DNA of 64,000 nucleotides from Halarchaeum grantii. Its GTDB lineage: Archaea > Halobacteriota > Halobacteria > Halobacteriales > Halobacteriaceae. The notes under the pieces were generated by a model, which was given only the letters and a program-made list of their open reading frames with translations, made no database searches and was not told the origin of the DNA. Shown here piece after piece: positions 35,772 through 45,166 of this stretch. Within the stretch, counting starts at the first letter, position 1. The number at the start of each line of letters is the position of its first letter. The position numbers and the translations under genes were made by a program. The stretch lies in the NCBI RefSeq assembly GCF_014647455.2, contig NZ_BMPF01000005.1, forward strand, positions 109,961 through 173,960, given 5' to 3'.

Positions 35772-37451
35772 TCAGACTGGGATGGGGGCGCTTCCGGGTG
35801 CGAACAGGCCGTTCTGTACCATCGCCGCGAGCGGCGGGCCGTACGCGATGAGCAACAGCAGGAACGTCAGCGCGACCCAGACGCGGAAGTCGTCGAGGAT
35901 GCGCGGGCTGTGCTCCGGCCCGGAGAGCGCCTCGGGGATGTGGCCGTTGACGGCGAGCGGTTCGGCGCCGCGCTCGCCGAGCCACGTCGAGAGGACGACC
36001 GCGAGGAAGCACAGCAGCGAGGCGAAGAGGATGAACGCCCCGCCGACGGTCTGCAGGTGGAGCTCGCCCATCGTCGCGATGGGGGTGTTGAAGAGCACCT
36101 GCTCGTACTGGGGTTCGGAGGTGCGTCGCGGGACGCCCGCGAGGCCGACGCGGTGCATCGCGTTCGACATGAACACCATGCCGACGAACCAGAGGTACGG
36201 TTGGACGGCGGCGAGCGTCCGCAGGCGCAGGCGCTTGCCGGTGAGCTGCGGGAGCAGCCAGTAGGTGATCGCCATGAACGTCAGCGCGACGGCGGTGCCG
36301 ACGGTGAGGTGGAAGTGGCCGGGCACCCACATCGTGTTGTGGACGAGGGCGTTCACGTTCAGCCCGGCGTTCACCATCCCGCCGAAGCCGCTCGCGGCGA
36401 ACGCGAGGCCGGCGAGCGCGATGCCGGAGAAGGACGGGTTCTCCCACGGGAGCGCGCGCAGCCACTTGAGGAGGCCTTTACCGCCGCGCTGGCGGGCGCC
36501 GTGCTCCATGCTCGCGACGACCGTGAACGCGGTGAGGAGGCTCGGCAGGAGGATGAAGTACGTGCTCGTCATCTGCACGAACTTCAGGCCCTGCGAGAGC
36601 CCGGGGTCACCGTACTGGTGGTGGACGCCGACCGGCGTGCTCAACACGAGGAAGAGCACGAAGACGACGCGCGCGAGCGGGTCGCTGAAGAGCCGGCCGC
36701 CCGAGAGCTTCGGGAAGATTGTGTACCAGACGAAGTACGCGGGCAGCAGCCAGAAGTAGACGACGGCGTGCCCGAAGTACCAGAAGAGCGTCCGCGTCAG
36801 CAGCGGGTCGACGCGGGGGATGAGCCCGAGCGACCACGGCAGGAGGAAGACGACGACCTCGACGGCGACACCGAGCGTGCAGACGACCCAGAGCAGCATC
36901 GTCGCCACCGCCATGAACGTCTGTAAGGGGATGCGCTCGTCGGGGTGCTCCGCGCGCCAATCGAGGAGTGCGAGGACGTAGTCGACGCCCGCGCCCCACG
37001 AGCCGACGACGAGGAGCGCGAGGCCGAGGTAGAACGTCGGGCTCGCCTCCAGCGGCGCGTAGAACGTGTAGAGGACGGCGGCGTGCGTCGGGATGAAGCC
37101 GACGATACCCCCCAAGATGGTGACGAACGCCAGCACGGTGCCGAGCGTCATCAGGCCGAGCCAGCCCCACGTGAATCGGAGGTCGCGAAAGCCCGTGTCG
37201 AGGCTGCGCGTGACTCCCCACGTGAAGAGGCCGACGATGAAGAACGTCGTGAAGACGAGCGCCATCAGCACGCCGTGCGCGGTGAGGATGGAGTAGTAGT
37301 CGACCGACGAGAAGAGCGAGCGACTGTACCCCGTGCGGAAGAGCGCCTGCAGGACGCCGAGCGCGCCGCCGAGGCCGATGGAGGCGAACGCGATGGCGAA
37401 CGCCGTGCGGACGACGCGCGCCTCCCCGGGGAAGTCGTCGACGTACGTCAT
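35772..37451 (-). CDS. coxA: ba3-type cytochrome c oxidase subunit I
   Basis: A 559-residue haem-copper oxidase with about 13 helices. YFGHAVVYFWLLPAYFVWY carries the CuB His and the crosslinked Tyr four residues later; VGVHHQYGDPG carries the two other CuB His; VPGHFHLTVGT carries the haem ligands; TAHGVLMALVFTTFF has the low-spin haem His. Spacing and GHxVVYFWLLPAY are those of the B-type (ba3) oxidases, which lack the D channel. In the operon it is translationally coupled to coxB (four-base overlap). Confidence 0.93.
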   Translation of the reverse strand: MTYVDDFPGEARVVRTAFAIAFASIGLGGALGVLQALFRTGYSRSLFSSVDYYSILTAHGVLMALVFTTFFIVGLFTWGVTRSLDTGFRDLRFTWGWLGLMTLGTVLAFVTILGGIVGFIPTHAAVLYTFYAPLEASPTFYLGLALLVVGSWGAGVDYVLALLDWRAEHPDERIPLQTFMAVATMLLWVVCTLGVAVEVVVFLLPWSLGLIPRVDPLLTRTLFWYFGHAVVYFWLLPAYFVWYTIFPKLSGGRLFSDPLARVVFVLFLVLSTPVGVHHQYGDPGLSQGLKFVQMTSTYFILLPSLLTAFTVVASMEHGARQRGGKGLLKWLRALPWENPSFSGIALAGLAFAASGFGGMVNAGLNVNALVHNTMWVPGHFHLTVGTAVALTFMAITYWLLPQLTGKRLRLRTLAAVQPYLWFVGMVFMSNAMHRVGLAGVPRRTSEPQYEQVLFNTPIATMGELHLQTVGGAFILFASLLCFLAVVLSTWLGERGAEPLAVNGHIPEALSGPEHSPRILDDFRVWVALTFLLLLIAYGPPLAAMVQNGLFAPGSAPIPV

Positions 37452-38032
37452 GCCGGCACCTCCGGCGTCGCGATTGATGCCTGCGTGGACGCGTTCACGG
37501 CGCTCGCGTTCGCGGCGTCAGCGCTCGCCGTCGCGTTCTGTGACATCGCGTCGGCGGGCACGACGACGAGTTGGCCCGCCATGCTCTGGTGGCCGGCGCC
37601 GCAGTACTCGTGACAGACGATGCCGTACGTCTTCGGCTCGTCGAACTCGGTGGTGAACTCGGTGACTTGTCCGGGGATGACCATGGTGTTCAGCTGCGTG
37701 CCGACGACGTCGAAGCCGTGGACGACGTCCGGGCTCGTGACGTAGAAGGTCACGGTGGTGTTCGCGGGCACCGTGATCGGCTCTTGGGTGCCCGGCTGGA
37801 AGAGGAACTGGCGCGCGACGACGTGGACGACGTAGTGGTCCTCGCTCGCCCAGTGCCCGCCGGGGTCGGCGAACTCCGTGTCGTCGAGCGCGGACGGGTC
37901 GAGTTGCTGTCCGGTGTCGCCGACGGTGCCGACGCCGACGCCGGCGACCCCGTAGACGATGGAGGCGATGAGCCCCACGATGAACAGCAGCGATACGGCG
38001 ATCCAGATCTTCTCGAGTCTGTGTATTTCCAT
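37448..38032 (-). CDS. coxB: Cytochrome c oxidase subunit II (CuA)
   Basis: A 194-residue protein with one N-terminal helix (IWIAVSLLFIVGLIASIVYG) and an exterior cupredoxin domain. The CuA site is visible as His in PDVVHGFDVVG and IVCHEYCGAGHQSM with two Cys, His and Met. It accepts electrons from halocyanin, encoded directly upstream, and passes them to CoxA. An Asn/Ala/Thr-rich C-terminal tail is likely surface exposed. Confidence 0.93.
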   Translation of the reverse strand: MEIHRLEKIWIAVSLLFIVGLIASIVYGVAGVGVGTVGDTGQQLDPSALDDTEFADPGGHWASEDHYVVHVVARQFLFQPGTQEPITVPANTTVTFYVTSPDVVHGFDVVGTQLNTMVIPGQVTEFTTEFDEPKTYGIVCHEYCGAGHQSMAGQLVVVPADAMSQNATASADAANASAVNASTQASIATPEVPA

Positions 38033-38036
38033 CGTG

Positions 38037-39293
38037 TTAGCCGAAGATGTGCGGGCCGGTTCCGAGGAATTCGACGAAGTACATGAGCGCCCACGCGACC
38101 GAGATGATCACGAAGTAGACGGCGAGCAGGAGCGCCGTCCCCCACGGGTCGTACTCGTCGTGGTCGATCTCGCGCTCGGGCGTCGCGGGCGGTGCCTCCG
38201 TGGTCGCCGGGGGTTCGGCGGACTCGCCGCGCTCGAACAGGTCGTCGAACGCACCGGCACGGCCGTAGTCCCAGAGGAGGTAGGCGACGATGGCCGGCAC
38301 CGCGACGGCGGAGGGGCCGGCCATCCACGCGACGTTCCCCCAGTTGAGGTCGGGGACGAGACCGCCACCGCCGCCGCCGCCACCGCCGGCGCTCCCGGTG
38401 ACGAAGATGCCGCCCTTCATCCCCATCGAGAGGTGGGGCGTGCAGTAGTAGCGGTAGGTACCGCTCGTCTCGAAGGTGTGCGAGTGCGTGTACCCCTCGT
38501 TCTTGATGGAGTCGACGCCCTCCCAGCTCGACCCGGAGGGCGCGGACTCGATCTGGATGTCGTGCGTGTTCGACGTCCACTCGAAGGTCACCTCCGTTCC
38601 GGGCGAGATCTTCAGCGCCGGCGGCGAATAGGCGTACGTGCCGCCGTTGCCCTGCGCGCCCACCTCGACGGTGACCGAGTCCTGTCCGGTCTTGTCGACG
38701 GTCGAGCCGTCGTAGTTTCCGACCGCGCCGCCGCGCCCCGAGTCCGTGAACCAGTCGCCCCACTCGGGGCTCCCGCCGCCGCCGGCACCGGAGCCGCCGA
38801 CGACGACCGCGCCCTTCATCCCCATCGAGAGGTGGGGCGTGCAGTAGTACTTGTAGACGCCTGCCGTCTCGAAGGTGTGCGAGTGCGTGTATCCCTCGTT
38901 CTTGATGGAGTCGACGCCCTCCCAGCTCGACCCGGACGGCTTCGACTCGACCTGAACGTCGTGCGTGTTCGACACCCACTCGAAGGTCACCTCCGTGCCG
39001 GGCGAGACGCGGACCGCTGGCGGCGCGTACCCGTACGGCCCGCCGTTGCCCTGCGCGCCCACCTCGATAGTGACGGAGTCCTGTCCGGTCTTGTCGACCG
39101 TCGTCCCGTCGAAGTTCGAGGTTGCGCCGCCGCGCGCCGAGTCCGTGAACCAGCCGCCGTAGTCCGGTGACGCGCCGGCCGCGACGCCGGTGCTCGCGCC
39201 GAGCGCCACCGCGGCCGCCGACGCGTCGCGGAGGAACCGCCGACGGCTGTACCGACGCTCAGGCACCGCACTCACGGGCCGGGGTCGACCCAC
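38037..39293 (-). CDS. Double halocyanin with C-terminal membrane domain
   Basis: A 418-residue protein. The Tat motif SRRRFLRDAS is followed by two nearly identical halocyanin (plastocyanin-like) domains, offset by 133 residues. Each has a blue-copper site: His in SNTHD and YYCTPHLSMGM. A Gly-rich linker follows, then a helix (AWMAGPSAVAVPAIVAYLLWDYG), an acidic spacer and a second helix near the C-terminus (ALLLAVYFVIISVAWALMYFVEFL). The C-terminal part resembles small oxidase subunits, so this may be the donor copper protein fused to a structural subunit. It opens the oxidase operon. Confidence 0.88.
   Translation of the reverse strand: MGRPRPVSAVPERRYSRRRFLRDASAAAVALGASTGVAAGASPDYGGWFTDSARGGATSNFDGTTVDKTGQDSVTIEVGAQGNGGPYGYAPPAVRVSPGTEVTFEWVSNTHDVQVESKPSGSSWEGVDSIKNEGYTHSHTFETAGVYKYYCTPHLSMGMKGAVVVGGSGAGGGGSPEWGDWFTDSGRGGAVGNYDGSTVDKTGQDSVTVEVGAQGNGGTYAYSPPALKISPGTEVTFEWTSNTHDIQIESAPSGSSWEGVDSIKNEGYTHSHTFETSGTYRYYCTPHLSMGMKGGIFVTGSAGGGGGGGGGLVPDLNWGNVAWMAGPSAVAVPAIVAYLLWDYGRAGAFDDLFERGESAEPPATTEAPPATPEREIDHDEYDPWGTALLLAVYFVIISVAWALMYFVEFLGTGPHIFG
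38380..39175. repeat. Tandem coding duplication, 399-bp offset
   Basis: The two halocyanin domains are encoded by near-identical DNA offset by 399 bases (for example 38470-38545 against 38869-38944 differ in only a few bases). High nucleotide identity, including synonymous sites, points to a recent internal duplication or ongoing gene conversion. Confidence 0.8.
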
Positions 39294-39432
39294 TGCTCGC
39301 CGCCGTCACACCCACCACGAGTGGTCGTAGCGATCGCATACTCGCACATCAGAGGAGCATCCACTTATCGTAACGCAGGCTTCCCAGCGCGTAGGAACAC
39401 CCGACAGCCCTTATCTACTCCCGGAAGTAGCG

Positions 39433-39630
39433 ATGACCATGGCCGACGTCCCACACCAATGGCTGGCAGTACTGGCGCTGCTCGCACTCCTCCCGGTCGC
39501 CGTCTACTTCGCGACGAACACCGACCTCGTCGTCGCGCTCACGTTCGTCAACGTCGTCCTCATCGCCGCGATGCTCTACCGGTTCTTCGTCCCCGACGAG
39601 GACGACCAGCCCGTCTCGGAGCACGCCTGA
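39433..39630 (+). CDS. Small two-helix membrane protein
   Basis: A 65-residue protein with two hydrophobic helices (QWLAVLALLALLPVAVYFA and LVVALTFVNVVLIAAMLYRFF) and an acidic tail. Divergent from the oxidase operon, sharing its promoter gap (39294-39432, with CCTTATCTAC at about 39410 as a possible TATA element). It may be a small oxidase-related subunit; no family is recognised. The start could also be ATG 39439. Confidence 0.65.
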   Translation: MTMADVPHQWLAVLALLALLPVAVYFATNTDLVVALTFVNVVLIAAMLYRFFVPDEDDQPVSEHA

Positions 39631-39746
39631 CCACCACCGAGCACCTGAGTACCCGAGCGTCGAGGCGAGCAGTTCGGGCACGAGAGGTGGTCTACCGGAG
39701 CCGCGTCGAACCATTATTTTGTATCTCGGATGGGAACGCGTTGCCT

Positions 39747-40049
39747 ATGCTCCCCTACATCGGCGAAGCGTTGTTCAACGAGCCACGAGGCCGCCCCCTC
39801 GCACTCGTTCAGTTCGGCGCATCCCTCGTCTTCGCGAGCATGTTCGTGTACGCTTGGAGCGGCGGCAACGCTGACGGAGCCCGGTGGGTGCTCTTTCCGG
39901 TCGTCGGAACGTCGCTGTCGGGTATCGCCGAGTCCCTCCCCGAGACCCGGCGACGGGCGGCGGGCGTCCTCCGCGTCGCGGGAATACTCGTCCTACTATG
40001 TCTGGTTATCGCCCCCGTCGCCGGTTTCGAGTTCATCATCGGCGGGTAG
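39747..40049 (+). CDS. Small three-helix membrane protein
   Basis: A 100-residue protein from ATG 39747, with hydrophobic helices at about residues 20-38, 46-58 and 75-96 and an intervening ESLPETRRRAAGVLR loop. No motif or family is recognised. An ATTATTTTGTAT stretch about 25 bases upstream (39713-39724) is a plausible promoter core. It is followed by a convergent HTTM gene. Confidence 0.6.
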   Translation: MLPYIGEALFNEPRGRPLALVQFGASLVFASMFVYAWSGGNADGARWVLFPVVGTSLSGIAESLPETRRRAAGVLRVAGILVLLCLVIAPVAGFEFIIGG

Positions 40050-40213
40050 CTGTCGGCGCCGTCGCTCGCGTTCCGGGTCTTCCCCGACGGGCTCCGCGGC
40101 GACCTCGCTTCCGTCACTTCGATGTGGAGCGGAGGGAGCGACTCGCGAAAATCCCCATTAGCGGTCACCGACACTACACCGTTCCCGGGAGAAGACTGAG
40201 CGGGTCGGGGCCG

Positions 40214-41719
40214 TCACGGCGTCGCCGCACACCGGCCGCTCCAGAGCGTACGGTGGGCTATCGGTTCGGGGCCCGAGAGTCGTGTCGCCTGCCGAGCGAC
40301 GGCGACGTCGACCGCGACGAGGTCGGCGTCGTACGTGGCGTTCCAGCGCTCGCAGAGGGAGCCGGCGTACGCCGCAGTGAGCCGGGGGTCGTCGCGCTTC
40401 CAGACGTTGCTGAGGTACTTCCGCCAGCGCGCGCTCGGGTACTGCGCGGCGAAGTCGTCGGGCGGCGTCCACGTGACCGCGCGCCCGGTCAGCGCGTTCA
40501 CCGTCGACCCGTTCGTGGTGCGCGCCGGCGCGACGAACCAACGGTCGCTGCGCGGCGGGTCGGGCGCGAACATGTTCCAACTGTACTCCGAGGGTGCGAC
40601 CGACGCCTCGTCCGACCCGCCGACGTCGAGCGCGCCGAGCGCGACCGCGTTCCACGCGAGCGCGGCGACGAGGAGGACGCACAGGACGACCGGAACGGCG
40701 TGCCGGAGGGGCCGAACGACGCCGTCCGGGAGGCGGGGCGACGGGCGGGGCAGCCGTGGGAGGCGGCTGGCGAGCGCGGTGAGGCGTCGGCCGCCGGCGC
40801 GTGCGGCGACACGCGCCACGCGTCGCTCGACGCGCGCCCAGACGCCGCCGTGGAGGAAGACGAGGAGCGCGGCGGCGGAGACGAGCGGGAAGACGCCGAC
40901 GCGGAGCGTGAGGAGCATCGCGAGGTGCGCGCCGAGGAGACAGGCGGCGAGCGCCGTCCGCACGCGGCCGGTGGCGAGCACGAGGAGGGGTGAGGCGGCG
41001 ATCAGCGCCAGCCACAGCCAGTCGGCGACCGTGAGGAGGAGCGCGTGCTCGGCGAGCGCGGGCCCGAGGAGGACGGTGAACTCGCGGAGGGAGAAGACGT
41101 AGCGGACGGCGTCGCCGCGTAGCCAGAGTTCGCCCCGGTGTTTGAACAGCGCGTTGACGACGTAGACGACGACGACCTGGATCAGGAGGCCGGCGGAGGC
41201 CACGCTGGCGACGCTTGCGAGGCGCTGGCGAGCCGAGCCCCGGTGAACGGCGTCGACGGACCAGCGCGTGCCGAGCGGGAGGAACAGCCCCCAGAAGAGG
41301 AGGCGACGCAGCAGGGAGTCGCCCGCGTTCAACACGAGCGGGTTCCGCGCGTGCAGGGAGACGAGGAGGAGGAGCGACGCGAGCGTCGCCACGCGCGTGT
41401 GGTAGCCGAGGCAGAGCATGAGCGCGAACGCGCCGGCGAGCGCGAACAGCGCGAGTTGGAGCCACGCGTCCCCCGAGAGCGCGTGGAGCGAGAGCTGGGA
41501 GAGAGTCGGGTAGAGGTCGGCGAGCACGGCGCGCGGGAGGACGCCGGCGTCGGTATAGAACGCGCGGAGGTGGCGCGTTCGGAGGGCGAGGTCGACGAGG
41601 AGGAGGAGGCCGAGCGCGACGCGAAGCGCCGCGAGCGCGCGCGTGTCGATACGCAGTCGGTCGATGAAGCCGTCGCGGAGCGACGCGAACGCGGTCCGAA
41701 TGGAGGTCGGGAGGGCCAA
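40214..41719 (-). CDS. HTTM-domain membrane protein
   Basis: A 501-residue polytopic protein. The N-terminal half (LRIDTRALAALRVALGLLLLVDLALRTRHLRAFYTD, then LNAGDSLLRRLLFWGLFLPLG) matches the HTTM family, horizontally transferred membrane proteins related to the vitamin-K-dependent gamma-carboxylase membrane part. The C-terminal 120 residues are extracytoplasmic and rich in Trp and Arg (SEYSWNMFAPDPP, WRKYLSNVWKRDD), a typical HTTM tail. Activity is unknown in archaea. It is a single gene with no operon partner. Confidence 0.82.
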   Translation of the reverse strand: MALPTSIRTAFASLRDGFIDRLRIDTRALAALRVALGLLLLVDLALRTRHLRAFYTDAGVLPRAVLADLYPTLSQLSLHALSGDAWLQLALFALAGAFALMLCLGYHTRVATLASLLLLVSLHARNPLVLNAGDSLLRRLLFWGLFLPLGTRWSVDAVHRGSARQRLASVASVASAGLLIQVVVVYVVNALFKHRGELWLRGDAVRYVFSLREFTVLLGPALAEHALLLTVADWLWLALIAASPLLVLATGRVRTALAACLLGAHLAMLLTLRVGVFPLVSAAALLVFLHGGVWARVERRVARVAARAGGRRLTALASRLPRLPRPSPRLPDGVVRPLRHAVPVVLCVLLVAALAWNAVALGALDVGGSDEASVAPSEYSWNMFAPDPPRSDRWFVAPARTTNGSTVNALTGRAVTWTPPDDFAAQYPSARWRKYLSNVWKRDDPRLTAAYAGSLCERWNATYDADLVAVDVAVARQATRLSGPEPIAHRTLWSGRCAATP

Positions 41720-41995
41720 CCGGGATCAGTGGCTCGTCGTCGCTCGGCCGCGAGAATAAGCCTTCTGCTCGTGCCGGTGCACGAGTGTCCGGCGGCGAAC
41801 GGTGGCGTGGAGTGAGTCGGCGACGACGGCGGTGCCGACAACACGACACATTAGAGTTTTCAAACTCCACCAAATACACCAATATACTCCCAGTACGTTT
41901 TGTTCTTGTTCCCTATATTGTGTTTTCGTGTTCCTTAATCAGTTTTAACACTACGTACGGAAGTATTATCTTCAGGAAGGACGAGTCGAGAGACG

Positions 41996-43039
41996 ATGAA
42001 TGGGGATGAATCCCACGCCCTCGACATCCGCGGCGACACCGGGCCGTTCCGCTACCTCTTCGAGAACGTCCAAGACGCCGTCGTCGCGTTCGAACTCGAT
42101 GACGGGGAGCCGGTCGTATCGCTGGTCAACGACGCGTTCTGCGAGACGTTCGGCGTCACCCACGAGGAGGTCGTCGGCGCCTCGCTGAACGACCTCATCG
42201 TCCCGACCGGCCGGATGTCGGAGAGCGACCGGTTCGACCGGCGGACGGCCGCCGGCAAGCCGAACCACGCCATCGTCGACCGGCTCACCGAGGACGGCCT
42301 CAAGACCCTCCTCTATCGCGGCATCCCCTACGACGGCGGCGACCGCGGGTTCGCCCTCTACACCGACCTCACGGACGAGATCCGTCGCGAGCGCGAACTC
42401 GCCGTCCTCAACCGCGTCCTTCGCTACAACCTCTCCGAGGAAGTCGAGAGCCTCGTCGAGCACGCCGAGCACCTCGCCGAAGCGGTCGAGGACCCGGTGC
42501 TCGTCGAGTCGGCACGCGAAGTCCGGACGAGCACGCTCGCGCTCGACCGGATGGTCGAGGAAGCGAGCGACCTCGAGGACGTGCTGGACGCCGACCCGGA
42601 CCTCGACGGGGTCGCGCTCGCGGACGCCGTCGAGGCCGCCTTCGATGACGTGCCGCTCGTCGACTACGCGGACGTCACCGTCGACATCGGCGACGTCCCG
42701 CCCGTGCGCTCGGGCGGCCACCTCGACCGCGCGATCGCCGCGCTCGTCGACAACGCGATCAGGCACACCGAGGCGCAGACGCCCCGCGTCCGCGTCAGCG
42801 CCGAGCACGCGGACGACGTCGTCGCTCTGACGGTGCGCGACCACGGACCCGGGCTCCCCGAGCGGGAGCGCCGCCTCCTCACCGGTGACGTCGAAGTCAC
42901 GCCGCTCGACCACGGGAGCGGCCTCGGACTCTGGCTCGTCCGCTGGATCACCACCGCCTACGACGGCGCCGTCACCTACGAGGAACGCCCGGACGGCGGG
43001 AGCGACATCACGCTCGAACTCGTGCCCGCGCAGGACTGA
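41996..43039 (+). CDS. PAS-domain sensor histidine kinase-like protein lacking the H-box His
   Basis: A 347-residue cytoplasmic protein. A PAS domain spans about residues 15-130 (FRYLFENVQDAVVAFEL, VNDAFCETFGVTHEEVVG); the dimerisation helix starts at NRVLRYNLSEEVESLVEH; and an HATPase domain runs from about 230 (N box DRAIAALVDNAIRHT, G1 DHGPGLP, G2 HGSGLGLWLVRW). In haloarchaeal kinases of this class the helix reads LRHNL, with the phosphorylated His; here the codon is TAC, giving Tyr. Autophosphorylation on His is therefore not expected at this site. Close to the replication origin, with an A/T-rich promoter region upstream (41850-41980). Confidence 0.8.
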   Translation: MNGDESHALDIRGDTGPFRYLFENVQDAVVAFELDDGEPVVSLVNDAFCETFGVTHEEVVGASLNDLIVPTGRMSESDRFDRRTAAGKPNHAIVDRLTEDGLKTLLYRGIPYDGGDRGFALYTDLTDEIRRERELAVLNRVLRYNLSEEVESLVEHAEHLAEAVEDPVLVESAREVRTSTLALDRMVEEASDLEDVLDADPDLDGVALADAVEAAFDDVPLVDYADVTVDIGDVPPVRSGGHLDRAIAALVDNAIRHTEAQTPRVRVSAEHADDVVALTVRDHGPGLPERERRLLTGDVEVTPLDHGSGLGLWLVRWITTAYDGAVTYEERPDGGSDITLELVPAQD

Positions 43040-43903
43040 GGCACCGTATCGGTGCGCATCCGCGCGGACGAAGACCGGAGTCGCGTGTTCGGGCCGGGCT
43101 ACACGACGGCACCCGACGGGTCGGGATACGTCCCCGCGGTCATCGCGGATATTGTCGCCACCCACGACTCGTGACTCGCCGTCACCGAGAGCGTGGGCGG
43201 TGGCGCGTGCTTCGAGAGACGCGATGTCGATCCAGCGAACGATAGGGACCGTTCGGCACGTCAAGAACACTTACAACTCGGGTTGGCGTTTCGTCGGGGG
43301 GGAGGGCGGTATTCAAGAAGAGGAGAAAAAGAGGGTAATAGTACTGTTTTCGAGAGAAAAGGAATCGAGGCTGGGTCGCGAACGCCGCCGTCGCCCCCAC
43401 TCCAGATTGTAAGTGTTCCGTGGGCAGAGAGGGCGACCCCCCCAGTGGGGAGGGCGAATCAGCTACTGAGTTAAAGACATGGAATAGTGGTGTAATACAC
43501 TCCCCGGATTGTAAGTGTTTATATCCGTATTTAGGGCCTGTAGCTCCGATAGACAGTAGATAGATCATATTGCCTAAGGAGAAAAGACTAATACTACTAT
43601 ACTAGCCTAGTATCTAGTCTAGTAGTAGTACGGTAGTAACTGCTTCAACGGTTCTGGGTGTGGAATTTCGTACGTCTCGGCCGGTCTCTTGTCTCAGACT
43701 TCTCTCGTCTCGATATTGCTCCTTAGTTGCTCGTTTCTCCTCCTCCTCCCTTTTTCCTCTCTCCCTACCCCCCACCCCTCCTTCTCTCGCCGAAGAACAC
43801 TTACAATCTGGGGGGTGTGTGTTCCGGTGTTTTCGGGAACACTTAGAACAGTTAGAACACTTGCAGGGGAGGGTTAATGTGGGTGGAGTGTGACGACGTG
43901 GCT
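43040..43903. other. Replication origin region upstream of orc1
   Basis: An 864-base non-coding stretch with origin recognition boxes in both orientations. Plus: 43266-43285, 43796-43819 and a degenerate 43855-43873. Minus: 43395-43418 and 43498-43520. The inverted pair 43498/43796 encloses an A/T-rich segment (about 43522-43660) with direct and inverted TAGTA/CTAGT motifs, a natural unwinding element, then a C/T-rich tract to 43795. This layout, next to an orc1/cdc6 gene, is the standard haloarchaeal origin. Confidence 0.85.
43796..43819 (+). repeat. Origin recognition box (best copy, origin proximal)
   Basis: Begins AACACTTACAATCT and ends GGGGGGTGTG. The shared core ACACTTACAA is followed by two to three variable bases and a run of Gs ending in TGTG, the G-string design of haloarchaeal boxes bound by Orc1/Cdc6. 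Six other copies around orc1 keep the same order. Confidence 0.85.
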
Positions 43904-45166
43904 ATGGACTCGCCGTTCAAGGGGTCGAATCACATCTTCCGGGACAAGGAGCCGTTCAAGGAGGGCTACACTCCGGAGGAAATCCTCGAGCGCGAGGAGG
44001 AGATTCAAGAGTACGCCGCCGCCCTCCAGGACATCCCCGACGGGTTCGGTGCGCCCAACGTCTTCATCTACGGGCAGACGGGCGTCGGGAAGACCGCGAC
44101 GACGCAGAAGGTCATCGAGTTCCTTGAGGACGAGGCGGCGAGTGCCGACGTCGAGCTCACGACGCTCTCGGTCAACTGCAACAAACGGACGTCGACGTAC
44201 AAAGTCCTCCAGTATCTCGCGAACGAACTCTACCCCGACCAGCACTTCAAGCAGGGGACGCATCCCGACACCCTCTGGGAGCGCATCTACGCGCGCCTCG
44301 ACGAAATCGGCGGCTACGTCATCGTCATCCTCGACGAGATCGACAAACTCGGCGAGGACGAGGAACTCCTCTACGACTTCCCGCGCGCGAAGGCGATCGG
44401 CGAACTCGAACACGCCGAGGTTGGCATCGTCGGCATCAGTAATAACTTCAAGTTCCGCGAGAACCTCTCCCAGCGCGTCAAGTCGACGCTCTGCGAGAAG
44501 GAGATCCAGTTCTCACCCTACGACGCGAACGAGCTCCGCTCTATCCTCTCCTACTACGCTGACCTCACGTTCCGCGACGGCGTCCTCTCCGACGACGTCA
44601 TCCCGCTCACCGCCGCGCTCACGGCCCAGGACTCCGGCGACGCCCGAATGGCGCTCGACCTCCTCGAAACCGCAGGCGACATCGCGCGCCACGAGGACGA
44701 CGACGCCGTCCTCGAGGACCACGTTCGCATCGCGCGCAGCGAGGTCGACCGTGCGAACACGCGCGACATCATCACCGAACGCCTCACCAGCCAGATGCAA
44801 CTCGTCCTCATGGCGACGACGCTCCTCGTCATCGACCCCGACGGCGAGGCGAAGGTGAAGACGATCTACTCGCTCTACAAGGACCTCTGCGACCGCATCG
44901 ACTCGGACACGCTCTCCGAAAGCCGCGTTCGCGACCACCTCGACACGCTCGAGATGTTCGGCCTCCTCGAGAAGGGCGAGCACAATCTCGGGCGTCGCGG
45001 CGGGCGCTCGTACATCTACTCGCTCGTCGACGAACCCCGCATCATCGTCGAGACGTTCCGCGAGGACGACCGCCTGCAACGCGGGTTCCCCTCCTCGGTC
45101 GACAGCCTCCTCGGGTCGTTCGAGCAGTCCAGTCGCTCGCACGTGCAGAGCGAGTTCGACGTCTGA
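43904..45166 (+). CDS. orc1: Orc1/Cdc6 replication initiator
   Basis: A 420-residue AAA+ protein with a C-terminal winged helix. Walker A is YGQTGVGKTATT (about residue 55), Walker B is VIVILDEIDKL (about 145), sensor 1 is VGISNNFKF, and sensor 2 lies in SGDARMALDLLETAG. The winged helix from about 315 (ESRVRDHLDTLEMFGLLEKGEHNLGRRGGRSYIY) should contact the G-string boxes on both sides of the gene. ATG 43904 fits the conserved start (DSPFKGSNHIFRD); an earlier in-frame ATG at 43877 adds nine residues. It probably initiates replication of this replicon only. Confidence 0.93.
   Translation: MDSPFKGSNHIFRDKEPFKEGYTPEEILEREEEIQEYAAALQDIPDGFGAPNVFIYGQTGVGKTATTQKVIEFLEDEAASADVELTTLSVNCNKRTSTYKVLQYLANELYPDQHFKQGTHPDTLWERIYARLDEIGGYVIVILDEIDKLGEDEELLYDFPRAKAIGELEHAEVGIVGISNNFKFRENLSQRVKSTLCEKEIQFSPYDANELRSILSYYADLTFRDGVLSDDVIPLTAALTAQDSGDARMALDLLETAGDIARHEDDDAVLEDHVRIARSEVDRANTRDIITERLTSQMQLVLMATTLLVIDPDGEAKVKTIYSLYKDLCDRIDSDTLSESRVRDHLDTLEMFGLLEKGEHNLGRRGGRSYIYSLVDEPRIIVETFREDDRLQRGFPSSVDSLLGSFEQSSRSHVQSEFDV

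Noticed and set aside
38380..39175. Near-identical repeat as a transposon or CRISPR unit
   Set aside because: It is a coding duplication of the halocyanin domain in one frame.
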